Made by a program: the position numbers and the translations under genes. This document shows, piece after piece, positions 8,992-17,759 of a stretch of 64,000 bases of DNA. Source of the stretch: Microbacterium sp. MAH-37 (GTDB lineage Bacteria > Actinomycetota > Actinomycetes > Actinomycetales > Microbacteriaceae). A model generated the notes under the pieces. That model was not told the origin of the DNA, did no database searches, and saw only the letters and a program-made list of their open reading frames with translations. Numbering within the stretch: the first letter of the stretch is position 1; every line of letters begins with the position of its first letter. The stretch spans positions 62,001 through 126,000 of the forward strand of contig NZ_WSEN01000008.1 in NCBI RefSeq assembly GCF_009758255.1, in the 5' to 3' direction.

Positions 8992-9977
8992 GAGGCTCCG
9001 CCTTCCATTCGCCACATCAGCGAACGGACCGGACGCGGCATCCGCACGAACACCCGGTCCCATCGACGGGGCAGGATCTCGGTCGCGATCTGCAGAGCCT
9101 CGCGCCGCCCCGCGCGATCGTCGTTTCGCGCCGCGGCCGCGAGCGCCGCCAGCACCTCGTACCGGTAGCCGCGACGATACGCCTCGATCGGACGATGCGG
9201 CGGGGTCGGCATCGCGGTCGGCTGCCAGAACGCCCGGATCGCACGCAGCGTGGAGAGACTCTTCTCCGTGCTCCGGCCGCGCATGGCGTTGCCGCCGTGG
9301 TCGCGGAAGAACGCCCGGCGGTCGTCGAGCACCCGCCACTCCGTGAAGCGCGCGACGTTGACGTACATCGTCCAGTCCTCCGCCGCGATCAGTCCGACCG
9401 GGAATCCTCCGGCATTGCGCAGGATGTCAGTGCGCACGGCCGCCGTGCTCATCGATCCGGCGAGCCCTCCGAGCAGTGTGTCGAAGCTGTGGCCGGTGAT
9501 GTCGAGGTACGACATGTCATTCCGCGGCGCCGCGGTCATGATCGCGTCGAGGCACTCGTCGAGCGTCGACGCGCTGAACTCTTCCCGTTCACCGATCTCC
9601 GCCCCGAAGCTCCAGTACGGAGCGTTGAACGCACCCGCATCCGGATGCTGCGCGATCGCGATCTCCAGATCGCGGAGATAGGAAGGATGCAGCAGGTCGT
9701 CGTCGTCCAGGAAACACACCCAGTCGGTGTCGGCGAGGGCCATTCCTGCGTTGCGCGCGGCGGCGACTCCGGCGTGGGCGATCGGGTGCACGTCGACCGG
9801 GAACTCCGCCAGAGCTTCGGATGCCGGGTCTTCCACCCCGTCCGGCACGACGATGATCCGATCGAACGCACGCTCCTGCCGCAGCCCGCTGCGTACGGCC
9901 TGCTCGACGAATTCCGGGCGCGCATGCGTCGGGATGATCAGCGCGAATGTCAGCGCCGTCGTCCCCTCCGGCGTCAT
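8988..9977 (-). CDS. Glycosyltransferase family 2
   Basis: A 329-residue GT-A enzyme. The N-terminal TFALIIPTHARPEFVEQAV starts the nucleotide-binding fold. FLDDDDLLHP near residue 92 gives the metal-binding DXD. The C-terminal ~70 residues are Arg-rich and amphipathic. ATGA overlaps link it to genes on both sides (9974-9977, 8988-8991). Probably an inverting transferase adding one sugar to the repeat unit; specificity unknown. Confidence 0.87.
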   Translation of the reverse strand: MTPEGTTALTFALIIPTHARPEFVEQAVRSGLRQERAFDRIIVVPDGVEDPASEALAEFPVDVHPIAHAGVAAARNAGMALADTDWVCFLDDDDLLHPSYLRDLEIAIAQHPDAGAFNAPYWSFGAEIGEREEFSASTLDECLDAIMTAAPRNDMSYLDITGHSFDTLLGGLAGSMSTAAVRTDILRNAGGFPVGLIAAEDWTMYVNVARFTEWRVLDDRRAFFRDHGGNAMRGRSTEKSLSTLRAIRAFWQPTAMPTPPHRPIEAYRRGYRYEVLAALAAAARNDDRAGRREALQIATEILPRRWDRVFVRMPRPVRSLMWRMEGGAS

Positions 9978-10939
9978 GACGACGCCCGGTTCACATCCCG
10001 CGCCCGATCGTTCGGAACGATCGCGGCGCCGAGGCCGACCACGGTGCCTGCCGCATCGACTCCGGCTCGTGTGAGTCCGCCCGCGACGCCGCGCAGCTTC
10101 GCCACGAGCCCAGGCTTCGACGACCAGCCGCGCACGCCTGACACGGCCTCGCGTCCGGTCGACGCGACCACCGATCCCAGGTAACGGGGCAGATGGGGGT
10201 CGGCCCAGCCGAGCGTCGTCGTCAGCAGCAGGATGTGGTTCCGAGCGCCGTAGAACCGGTAGCGCAGATCGAACCGCGCACCTTTGGAGTAATCGCCGGC
10301 GACATGCAGTACGACAGCATCCGGGGCGTAGACCACCCGATGGCCGGCCTTCCTCACGCGCAGGGCGAGATCGCTGTCCTCGCGCAGGCAGGTGCCCGGG
10401 TAGTAGTCGTGGATGCCGCCGAACGAGCGCAGCACGCTGTTGCGCACCGACATGTTCGCACCGAGCATGTGGTCCGCGTCGATCGTCCTCCCCGGATCTG
10501 CGGCGAAGTTGCCGGTGAGGCGTCCGTTTCGCAGGAATCTGCCGATGCGGTCGAGACCCTCCTGCTCTTCGCCCTCGCGATTCATGCGGGCTCGTCCCCC
10601 GACGGCGCCGACGTCGTCTGGCTCATACGCGGCGAGCACGCGCTCCAGCCACTCCGGCTCGGCGAACGCGTCATCGTCGATGAACGCGACGACGTCCTCG
10701 GTCGCGTCATGGGTCCCGATCGCGCGGGATGCCGCGAGCGTCCCCAGCCCGAGTTCGTTGCGTCGGTACTCGACCCCGGGGAAGTCCGCGACGACGGCGC
10801 GCGTGTCCTCCTCCGGCGAGGCGTCGACGACGACGATCCGCGACGGAGCCACGGTCTGCCGCTGCAGGTGCTCCAGACAGGTGCGGACATAGTCCGGCCG
10901 TCGATAAGTCGCCACCACGACGACGGCGTTGCGGTCCAT
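9974..10939 (-). CDS. Glycosyltransferase family 2
   Basis: A 321-residue GT-A enzyme. It opens with VVVVATYRRPDYVRTCLEHL. VVAFIDDDAFAEPEW gives the DXD metal site, and CLREDSDLALRVRKAGHRV resembles the acceptor/catalytic ED region of family 2. First gene of the operon. Its ATG 10939 is preceded by AGGGGAGG. A TATCAT box lies on the minus strand near 10970. Its Asp-rich active site is intact. Sugar specificity is unknown. Confidence 0.87.
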   Translation of the reverse strand: MDRNAVVVVATYRRPDYVRTCLEHLQRQTVAPSRIVVVDASPEEDTRAVVADFPGVEYRRNELGLGTLAASRAIGTHDATEDVVAFIDDDAFAEPEWLERVLAAYEPDDVGAVGGRARMNREGEEQEGLDRIGRFLRNGRLTGNFAADPGRTIDADHMLGANMSVRNSVLRSFGGIHDYYPGTCLREDSDLALRVRKAGHRVVYAPDAVVLHVAGDYSKGARFDLRYRFYGARNHILLLTTTLGWADPHLPRYLGSVVASTGREAVSGVRGWSSKPGLVAKLRGVAGGLTRAGVDAAGTVVGLGAAIVPNDRARDVNRASS

Positions 10940-11052
10940 CCGGCCTCCCCTGACCTGTTCCCCTCACCCGATGATAGGGAATCGTCCGCGGCCTCGCGTC
11001 TACGCCTCTCGCCGCGAGATACTGGTGCCTGATCGAACTGGGGAGAGAGATC

Positions 11053-12177
11053 ATGGGGCAGAGTCGCATCGGCGGGCTCGACGCGCTGCGAGGGCTGTCC
11101 GCGCTGGCCGTGTTCGTGTGCCATCTCACCGCGTACTGGTCCGGTCTCGGGCTGCCACACCTGGTCTACACCGCCGCGCAGGTCGGCGCACACGGTGTGG
11201 ACATCTTCGTCGTGCTCTCGGGCTTCGTGCTCACGCTTCCGCTGGTCGCACCGGGTCGTTCGCTGAATGTGCGACAGTTCTACGGTCGGCGGATGTGGCG
11301 CATCCTGCCCGCCTACTGGGTCGCCCTCGCGTTCGCGGCTGTCCTCGCGGCCGGTCCGGCCTGGGACCTCGTCGTCGCGCAGCGCGCGACGCTCTGGGAC
11401 GTCGTCGTGCACGTCTTCGCGCTGCAGACGCTCTTCGTGCCGACGCTCGGGGCGATCAACGGCTCGTTGTGGAGCATCTCGCTCGAGATCCTGCTGTACC
11501 TGCTGTTCCCTGTGCTGGTGCTCCTCCTGCATCGGCTGGGTGGTGCCGTGCTGGTGGTCGCGGCCGCGGGGCTGAGCCTGACCACGTGGTGGCTCGGCAC
11601 GCAGTTCGTCATCGGCGGGCCGTTCGGCGGATTCCTCGGCGACGGCCACACGCTGCCGATGCGGCTGGTGCAGTTCGTGGCCGGGATGGTGCTCGCAACG
11701 GTGCTGCTCCGCCCCGGATCGACAGCGCTCGAGCCGAGCCGCCGCCGGCGCAGCCAGGCGGTCACCGCGGCGGCAGTGACCGGTGCGGCAGCGGTCGCCG
11801 CCAGCACCCTGGATGTCCCCCAGGGCATCAATCTCAGCCTCTGGGCGGCCTGCGGTGCGGCGCTGGTCTGGTTGTTCGCCCTGTTCGCGCAGAATCGGGG
11901 CATGCGCGCACTCGACAAGGCCGGCACCCGTGCGTACAGCTTCTACCTTGTGCATCAACCACTCGTGCTGCTCGCCTGGCCGGTCGCTGCTCTCCTCCCA
12001 GGTGGGCCCGTCGTCGTACTGCTGTACGGCGGCCTGCTGACGCTGCTCGTCGTGTGTGCGGCCGCAGAGGTGCTGTTCCGGTACGTGGAGCGCCCCAGCC
12101 ACCGGATCGCGGTGCAGCGTTTCCCTGCGGTCGTGCGCAGAGTGCAGGATCCGACGGCGGAGGCGATGTCTGCATGA
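11053..12177 (+). CDS. Membrane O-acyltransferase (acyltransferase-3 family)
   Basis: A 374-residue polytopic protein of the OafA/acyltransferase-3 type. The N-terminal RIGGLDALRGLSALAVFVCH carries the family Arg-Gly and conserved His. VLSGFVLTLPL, FYGRRMWRILPAYW and SLWSISLEILLYLLFP are family blocks. About ten hydrophobic segments; it would transfer acetyl or another acyl group to a sugar at the membrane. GGGGAGAGAG precedes ATG 11053, and GATACT upstream is a possible -10. It starts a three-gene plus-strand operon (ATGA overlap with the next gene at 12174). Confidence 0.9.
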   Translation: MGQSRIGGLDALRGLSALAVFVCHLTAYWSGLGLPHLVYTAAQVGAHGVDIFVVLSGFVLTLPLVAPGRSLNVRQFYGRRMWRILPAYWVALAFAAVLAAGPAWDLVVAQRATLWDVVVHVFALQTLFVPTLGAINGSLWSISLEILLYLLFPVLVLLLHRLGGAVLVVAAAGLSLTTWWLGTQFVIGGPFGGFLGDGHTLPMRLVQFVAGMVLATVLLRPGSTALEPSRRRRSQAVTAAAVTGAAAVAASTLDVPQGINLSLWAACGAALVWLFALFAQNRGMRALDKAGTRAYSFYLVHQPLVLLAWPVAALLPGGPVVVLLYGGLLTLLVVCAAAEVLFRYVERPSHRIAVQRFPAVVRRVQDPTAEAMSA

Positions 12178-13217
12178 CGCGGCTGAGCATCGCGAGGATC
12201 GCGACGGACACCCCCATGGGCGCGCAGGCGTATCAGGCCCAGATCATCTCGCGGGCGCCGGCCGCCCTGGGGGCGGACTGGCGGGTACGCGAACTCGTGT
12301 TCCGCTCGCTCCGTTCGCCGCTGCCCGGCAACCGGAGGCTGCCGATATCGCGCATCGCATCAGCACCCGCATCCGTGCGTCGCGCGTTCGGGCGGATGCT
12401 GTTCACCGGCGACGCCGTCTCGCACCGGATGTCCCTCGAACTGCCGCCCTCCCCGCACGCGGATGTGATCACGCTGCACGATGTCGTCGCCTGGCGGTTC
12501 GCAGATGAGTCGGCGCCGGTCCCCGAGGCGATCGAAGAGGCACGTCGGGCTGCAGCGGTGATCTGCGTGTCGGAGTTCACGGCGCGCGAAGCCGTGGAGT
12601 TCCTCGGCGTGGAGGATCCGCACGTGGTGCCGAACGGCGTCGATCCGCGGTACTACGACGCCGTACCGTTGGATTCCGCTGCCGCGGCCTCCCTGGGTCT
12701 TCCGGGCCGGTACGTGCTGCACGCCGGCGGAGCGGCGGAGCGCAAGAATCTCGCCGCGCTCGCGTCAGCCTGGCCGCTCGTGCATCGCGAACGCCCCGAC
12801 CTGACGCTGGCGCTCGCCGGCCCTCCGCACCCGCGTCGCACGGCGCTCTTCGAGGGCATGCCGGGCACGGTGATGCTCGGACGGCTGCCAGACGAGACCA
12901 TGCCCGGGCTCGTCGCCGCGGCATCCGTCGTCGTGGTGCCGTCGCTCTACGAAGGCTTCGGTCTTCCCGCGCTGGAGGCCATGGCGGCCGGCGTCCCGGT
13001 GGTGGCCGCGAACACCAGCAGCCTGCCCGAGGTCGTCGGCGACGCCGGCATCCTCATCCCGCCGACCGCGGAGGGAATCGCTGACGGTCTGCTGCACGCG
13101 ACATCAGCGGATGCTGCCCTGTCGGCGCTCGTGGCGGCCGGGCGCACTCGGGCCGCCGAGTTCACCTGGGAGCGATCCGCTGCCGGGCACGCGGCGATCT
13201 GGAAGGCTCTGCGATGA
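12174..13217 (+). CDS. Glycosyltransferase family 4
   Basis: A 347-residue GT-B enzyme resembling mannosyltransferases of polysaccharide loci: VITLHDVVAWRF, VVPNGVDPRYYD, YVLHAGGAAERKNL and the EX7E region YEGFGLPALEAMAAGVPVVA. ATG 12174 overlaps the preceding stop (ATGA), and its own stop overlaps the next start (13214-13217). The N-terminal MTRLSIARIATDTPMGAQAY is a plausible acceptor loop. Donor unknown. Confidence 0.9.
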   Translation: MTRLSIARIATDTPMGAQAYQAQIISRAPAALGADWRVRELVFRSLRSPLPGNRRLPISRIASAPASVRRAFGRMLFTGDAVSHRMSLELPPSPHADVITLHDVVAWRFADESAPVPEAIEEARRAAAVICVSEFTAREAVEFLGVEDPHVVPNGVDPRYYDAVPLDSAAAASLGLPGRYVLHAGGAAERKNLAALASAWPLVHRERPDLTLALAGPPHPRRTALFEGMPGTVMLGRLPDETMPGLVAAASVVVVPSLYEGFGLPALEAMAAGVPVVAANTSSLPEVVGDAGILIPPTAEGIADGLLHATSADAALSALVAAGRTRAAEFTWERSAAGHAAIWKALR

Positions 13218-14044
13218 CGCCCGGGCTGGTGTTCGTCACATCTCTGCGGCACCCGCAGAACAGCACCGACTACACGACGGTCGAGAATATGCTCGCCGCG
13301 TCCCTGGCTTCCTGGCTGCGACAGACTTCCCCTCGTTTCGCGATCATCGTCGTCGGAAATCGTCGTCCGCCGCTTCCCGACGACTCACGCGTCGAGTTCG
13401 TGCAGGTCGGCTTCCCTCCCCCGTCTGAAACACGCGGACCGCGCACGGGAATCGCGGCCGTGCTGCGCGACAAGGGGACGAAGCTGGCGATCGGTCTGGG
13501 CCGGGCCCGCGAGCTCGGCGCGAGCCACGTCATGTTCGCAGACGCCGACGACTTCGTGTCGCGGCGGCTCGCCGTGTTCGTCGACGAGCATCCGGATGCT
13601 CCGGGATGGACGATCACGGACGGATGGCGGATCAATCTGGAGCGGCGCACCATGCGCCCGGAGACGGGAACATTCCAGATCACCTGCGGCAGCTCGCACA
13701 TCGTGCGCACCGACCTGCTGCCGCCGACGCCCGATGGCGTCGGAGCGACGCAAGAGCAGCTCTACGCGGCGATGGGAACGAAGCTGGAGCGCTGGATCGG
13801 CTCCCATATGCATCTGCACGACGATCTGCCGTTGGAGACCCTGCCGTTTCCCGGCGCGATGTATCGCGTGGGCACCGGGGAATCGCACTCGGGCAACGCG
13901 ATGGCAGGGCGCGGGCGGCCGATTCCGCGCGGCATCGCCGAGGAGTTCGGCGTGCCGGCAACGCCCCGCACGCCATGGGCGCAAGCCCGCGCGGCGCTTC
14001 CCTCGAGCCGGGCGATCCGCGAACGTCTGCTCCGCTCCCGCTGA
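13214..14044 (+). CDS. Putative GT-A-type glycosyltransferase
   Basis: A 276-residue protein. The N-terminal PGLVFVTSLRHPQNSTDYTT and central VMFADADDFVSRRLAVFV (DXD-like, preceded by a GTKLAIGLGRARELGA helix) suggest a GT-A fold of the type found in actinobacterial polysaccharide loci. HSGNAMAGRGRPIPRG lies near the C-terminus. It overlaps the previous stop (ATGA) and ends 5 bp before a convergent gene. The family match is weaker than for the neighbours; it could be a glycan-modifying protein. Confidence 0.65.
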   Translation: MTPGLVFVTSLRHPQNSTDYTTVENMLAASLASWLRQTSPRFAIIVVGNRRPPLPDDSRVEFVQVGFPPPSETRGPRTGIAAVLRDKGTKLAIGLGRARELGASHVMFADADDFVSRRLAVFVDEHPDAPGWTITDGWRINLERRTMRPETGTFQITCGSSHIVRTDLLPPTPDGVGATQEQLYAAMGTKLERWIGSHMHLHDDLPLETLPFPGAMYRVGTGESHSGNAMAGRGRPIPRGIAEEFGVPATPRTPWAQARAALPSSRAIRERLLRSR

Positions 14045-14049
14045 CTCGC

Positions 14050-14934
14050 TCAGGCGTGCAGCAGCCCTGCCGGGAAACGGCCCGCATCGGGCAGGGCCTC
14101 GGGAAGCCTCCGCAGCGCCCGCTCCAGCCCGTCCGACAGTTCTGCGACCCGCGCGGCATCCGTCGTCCCCGCCAGCCGCACCACGTCGTCGAGAGTGCGC
14201 AGGTCGTCGAACGCGACGTACCGGCTCCGCCCCGGAGTCAGTGCCGCCTCGTAATCGCGGAACTTGAAGTCGGCGCCGTCCAGCGCCGGCTCGAGCATGG
14301 TCCACACCGCGGGCATCCCGAACGAGTCGGCCGTGATCAGGCCGTGCAGCGAGGTCGTCAGCACGACCTCTCCGGCTGCGATCTCACGGACGGCGGATGC
14401 CGCGCCCTGATGCACGTCGACGGTGCTGGCACGCCCCGGTTCGCTCGCCAGGAGCGCCGCCAGCCCCTCGTGCGACCGGTGATGCCCGTGCGGCACGGCG
14501 ACGATCGCCGCGCGACGTGAAGGACGTCGCACCCAGCGCGAGACCAGCAGCCCCGGGTCTCCGTAAGCCGCGCCGGACGCCCCGATCCGCTCTTCGGTGA
14601 GCGGCCCGCGCACGGCCAGCGCCGTCGCCCCCGGCATCCGCTTCTCGCCGTCGCGCATGAGGCCCGTGCCCCAGATCACGCCGCTGTAGTCGTCGGGGAA
14701 GAACTCCAGCAGGCTGCCGACACCCGCGAGCCGTGCGTGCCGCGGCTCGCGGTACAGCGGCACGATGCCGTACTTCGGCAGCAGCCAGGGAGTGAGCGCG
14801 TCGCCGAAGTTCGGATGCCCGTCCCACCAGTACGCCGGCACGAGAGGCGCGCCCCAGGCCGCGCGATGCCCGGCAGCAGCGGCCAGACGGCGCACCTGGC
14901 GCAGGCGTCGCGGAATGCGGTCCTCGTACCTCAC
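14050..14934 (-). CDS. Polysaccharide pyruvyl transferase
   Basis: A 294-residue protein of the pyruvyltransferase family, which puts a ketal-linked pyruvate from phosphoenolpyruvate onto a sugar and makes the polymer acidic. Family features: WDGHPNFGDALTPWL near the N-terminus, WGTGLM, AVRGPLTEE, TTSLHGLITADSFGMPAVW near the middle and a C-terminal DLRTLDDV. GTG 14934 overlaps the previous stop (GTGA 14931-14934) and gives a length typical of short family members. Last gene of the minus-strand operon from about 17.7 kb. Confidence 0.88.
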   Translation of the reverse strand: MRYEDRIPRRLRQVRRLAAAAGHRAAWGAPLVPAYWWDGHPNFGDALTPWLLPKYGIVPLYREPRHARLAGVGSLLEFFPDDYSGVIWGTGLMRDGEKRMPGATALAVRGPLTEERIGASGAAYGDPGLLVSRWVRRPSRRAAIVAVPHGHHRSHEGLAALLASEPGRASTVDVHQGAASAVREIAAGEVVLTTSLHGLITADSFGMPAVWTMLEPALDGADFKFRDYEAALTPGRSRYVAFDDLRTLDDVVRLAGTTDAARVAELSDGLERALRRLPEALPDAGRFPAGLLHA

Positions 14935-16049
14935 GGGTACAGCTCCTCGTAGCGGCTGACGACCGCCGACCAGGAGAACCCTGCGACCCGTGCGCGCCCC
15001 GCTCGCGCGAGCTGCGCGCGCAGCGCCTCGTCGCCCAGCACGCGCTCGAGCGCGGCGGCGAGCGCGTCTGTGTCCTCCGGGTCGATGAGCAGCGCGTCCT
15101 CGCCATCGCTCATGAACTCCGCCGCGCCGCCCCGCGTCGTCATTATCAGCGGTGCGCCTCCGCGCCACGCCTCCAGAGCGACGATCCCGAAGGCCTCCGA
15201 GCGGCTCGGCACCACCACGGCGAGCGCGCCGCCCACCGCGCCCGCCACCTGTTCCGGGCTGAGCCTCCCCGGGAACCGCACATGCAGCCCCCGGGCGAGC
15301 TCGATGAGAGCCTCCTGCTCGGGTCCGTCTCCGCCGATGACCAGCGGGACGCCCGCATGGCGCACGCGTGCGAACGCCTCTATCAGCAGGTCGAAGCCCT
15401 TCATCCGGCCGAGCCGCCCGTACGCGAGAAGGTACGGTGCCGCCAGCGGCGGCGCAGCCGCAGGCACGTCCAGATCCACTCCGTTCGGCACCACGGCGCC
15501 GCCCTGCAGGCCGTACCGGTCCCGCAGGTCGGTGAGCACGTACTCACTGGGCGCGGTGACCACCGCTGCGGCCGCGAGGGAGTCCCGCAGACCGCGACGC
15601 AGAAGTGCCGAGCGTGCGAACACGGAGGTGTCGTCGCCCCGAGTCTCACCGTGCGACGTCACCACCAGAGGCGTGCCGAAGCGCCGGTGCACCGCGAGGG
15701 CATACAACCCGTTAGGACCGAAGCAGTGCACGTGCAGGATGTCGGGGCGGAATGCCCTGTGCGCGCGCGACCATGCCCGCCACGCGCCGGGCGCCCGGGC
15801 GGCGAACCGCGCCATGTCACCGGCCGAACGCGCCGGCAGCGGTGTCGGCAGGTACCGCACCTCGACTCCGTGACCGAACGGATGCTCCGGTCGCTCGCCC
15901 CGGTCGACCGTCCACACCTCCACCTGATGCCCGCGCGCGACGAGCTCCCTGGCCACCTGCGCGACGTGCTCCTCGACGCCCCCGATGTGCGGAGCGAACG
16001 ACGAGGAGATCAGCGCGATCCGGCGCGCTCCATCAGTGCCCGCGGCCAT
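14931..16049 (-). CDS. Glycosyltransferase family 4
   Basis: A 372-residue GT-B enzyme: IALISSSFAPHIGGVEEHVA, HVHCFGPNGLYAL, TSHGETRGDD, VVPNGVDLD and the EX7E segment SEAFGIVALEAWRGGAPLIM. ATG 16049 lies inside the last codons of the upstream kinase gene (17-bp overlap), so translation is probably coupled. Its stop overlaps the pyruvyl transferase start. Likely part of repeat-unit assembly; sugar unknown. Confidence 0.9.
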   Translation of the reverse strand: MAAGTDGARRIALISSSFAPHIGGVEEHVAQVARELVARGHQVEVWTVDRGERPEHPFGHGVEVRYLPTPLPARSAGDMARFAARAPGAWRAWSRAHRAFRPDILHVHCFGPNGLYALAVHRRFGTPLVVTSHGETRGDDTSVFARSALLRRGLRDSLAAAAVVTAPSEYVLTDLRDRYGLQGGAVVPNGVDLDVPAAAPPLAAPYLLAYGRLGRMKGFDLLIEAFARVRHAGVPLVIGGDGPEQEALIELARGLHVRFPGRLSPEQVAGAVGGALAVVVPSRSEAFGIVALEAWRGGAPLIMTTRGGAAEFMSDGEDALLIDPEDTDALAAALERVLGDEALRAQLARAGRARVAGFSWSAVVSRYEELYP

Positions 16050-17727
16050 CGCCGTCGGACGGGAACACGTCTACGGAGTCTCCGAACAGCGCCGCGACGT
16101 CCTCGGTCATCTGATCGTCGTCGGACGACTCCTCGGCCTTCTTGCGCGCGCGGCGCGGTGTGCGCGGGGCGTGTGACTCCGTGTCGGCCGCCGGAGCGTC
16201 CGCGACGGGAGTCGAAGGCGCGTCGGGAACGGGCGGTGCTGCAGGCGGAGCGACCGGCGACGGCACCGCAGCTGCAGCGGCCGCTGCCTCAGCTGCCGCC
16301 TCCGTGCGCTTCGGCATCGCACCCTTCGCGTCACCGCCGGCGGTGGTGTACTCGTAGGTGTAGGAGTACACATCGGATCCGGTGCCGGTCATCGGCACCT
16401 TGTTCAGCACGAGCCCGAGCACGCGTCCGTGGATCTTCTCCAGCGCATCGATGGCCTTGTCGACCAGGTCGTACGTCGTCTTGCCAGCGGATGCCACGAT
16501 CAGCGCACCGTCTGCACGGTGGGTCAGCACCGCCGCATCCGTGACCGACAGCAGCGGTGGTGCGTCGACGATCACGATCGCGTGCTGAGCGAGGTCGTTC
16601 AGCAGTTCGTGCATGCGGTCGGAGCCGAGCAGTTCGCTGGGGTTGTGCGGCAGGGTTCCTGCGCCGAGCATCACGAGGTTCGGCAGCTCCGGCACGCGAT
16701 GCAGCACGTCGGCCAGGCGCACCCGCCCGGCGAGCACGTCGGTGAGCCCGATGTCGGCGGTGACGCCCATCGTCGCCGCGATCGTCGGGCGACGCAGGTC
16801 GCCGTCGATCAGAACCACCTTCTGCCCGGCGGCCGAAAGCGCACCGGCCAGGTTCGACGCCATGGTCGACTTGCCCTCACCCGGCAGCGCGCTGGTCACG
16901 ACGATCGTGCGCGGCGGGTGATCCACGTCCATGAACTGCAGGTTCGTGCGCAGCATCCGCAGCGATTCGCGGATCGCGAAGTCGGCCTTCGTGGCCTTGC
17001 CCGGCGCGACGGCGCCGTCGTTGCGATACAGCCGATGGCCGTCGGCCAGCGTCGGGGCGTCGGGCAGGGCGCCCACGACGGGGATGCCGACTCTCTTCTC
17101 GACGTCGTCGGTGGCGCGGATGCGGCGATCCGAGATCGCGCGCATCATCGCGAACGCGATACCGCCGCCGAGACCGAGGATGCCGCCGACCAACATCGCC
17201 ATGCGCTTGTCGGGGAACACCGGCGAGGTCGGAAGCGCGGCGGATTCGGCGAGCACGATGTTGGCGGGGGCGCTGTTCACAGCTCCGGTGCCCTCGGTCT
17301 GATCGATCACGACGATCAGTCCTTTGACCCAGGCCTCGGCGAGGTTCCTCGCCGCTTCGGGCGACTCGCCCTGCGCGGTGACCTTGACGATCGCCGTCCC
17401 CTCGGGGTTGGTGACCGTCACCATCTGGATGAGGCTCTGCGGCGGCGTCGTCAGATCGAGCTGCTGCGCCACCTGCTCGGCGACCTGCCGCCACTGCGCC
17501 ATCTCGAGATAGGTGGGCACCTTCGTCTTGGCGAGGCTGTCGCCCTGGCCCGGAGAGAGCACGGTGCCGTCCGTTGCCTTCACCTGGATCAGCCCGCTGG
17601 CATCCGCCTGGTAGACGGGTGTCTGGATCCACGCCCAGCCGAACCCGACGCCCACGCCGAGGAGCGTCATGACGACGATCGCGATCCAATGACGTCTCAG
17701 CGCCCTGGTGTAGTCACGCAGCTCCAT
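16033..17727 (-). CDS. Chain-length regulator / bacterial tyrosine kinase (Wzz-Wzc-like)
   Basis: A 564-residue protein. An N-terminal Wzz domain has a transmembrane helix (residues ~14-34), an external region and a second helix near 175-197. A cytoplasmic BY-kinase domain has Walker A ALPGEGKST (~280), Walker A' VVLIDGDLRRP and Walker B VIVDAPPLL. The tail has a short Tyr cluster (DVYSYTYEYT, a likely autophosphorylation site) followed by ~110 Ala/Pro-rich and charged residues absent from its paralogue at 25552. GGGGG precedes ATG 17727. It should control polymer length and export of module 1 with the phosphatase at 24670. Confidence 0.93.
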   Translation of the reverse strand: MELRDYTRALRRHWIAIVVMTLLGVGVGFGWAWIQTPVYQADASGLIQVKATDGTVLSPGQGDSLAKTKVPTYLEMAQWRQVAEQVAQQLDLTTPPQSLIQMVTVTNPEGTAIVKVTAQGESPEAARNLAEAWVKGLIVVIDQTEGTGAVNSAPANIVLAESAALPTSPVFPDKRMAMLVGGILGLGGGIAFAMMRAISDRRIRATDDVEKRVGIPVVGALPDAPTLADGHRLYRNDGAVAPGKATKADFAIRESLRMLRTNLQFMDVDHPPRTIVVTSALPGEGKSTMASNLAGALSAAGQKVVLIDGDLRRPTIAATMGVTADIGLTDVLAGRVRLADVLHRVPELPNLVMLGAGTLPHNPSELLGSDRMHELLNDLAQHAIVIVDAPPLLSVTDAAVLTHRADGALIVASAGKTTYDLVDKAIDALEKIHGRVLGLVLNKVPMTGTGSDVYSYTYEYTTAGGDAKGAMPKRTEAAAEAAAAAAAVPSPVAPPAAPPVPDAPSTPVADAPAADTESHAPRTPRRARKKAEESSDDDQMTEDVAALFGDSVDVFPSDGDGRGH

Positions 17728-17753
17728 TGATCCCCCACTTTTCCCCTCGGATG

Positions 17754-17759
17754 ATCATA
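17754..17759 (-). promoter_or_regulatory. -10 box (TATGAT) upstream of the 16033-17727 kinase
   Basis: TATGAT on the minus strand, 27 nt before ATG 17727 and overlapping the stop of the upstream polymerase gene. It suggests a separate transcript start for kinase-glycosyltransferase-pyruvyltransferase. The -35 match is not clear. Confidence 0.4.
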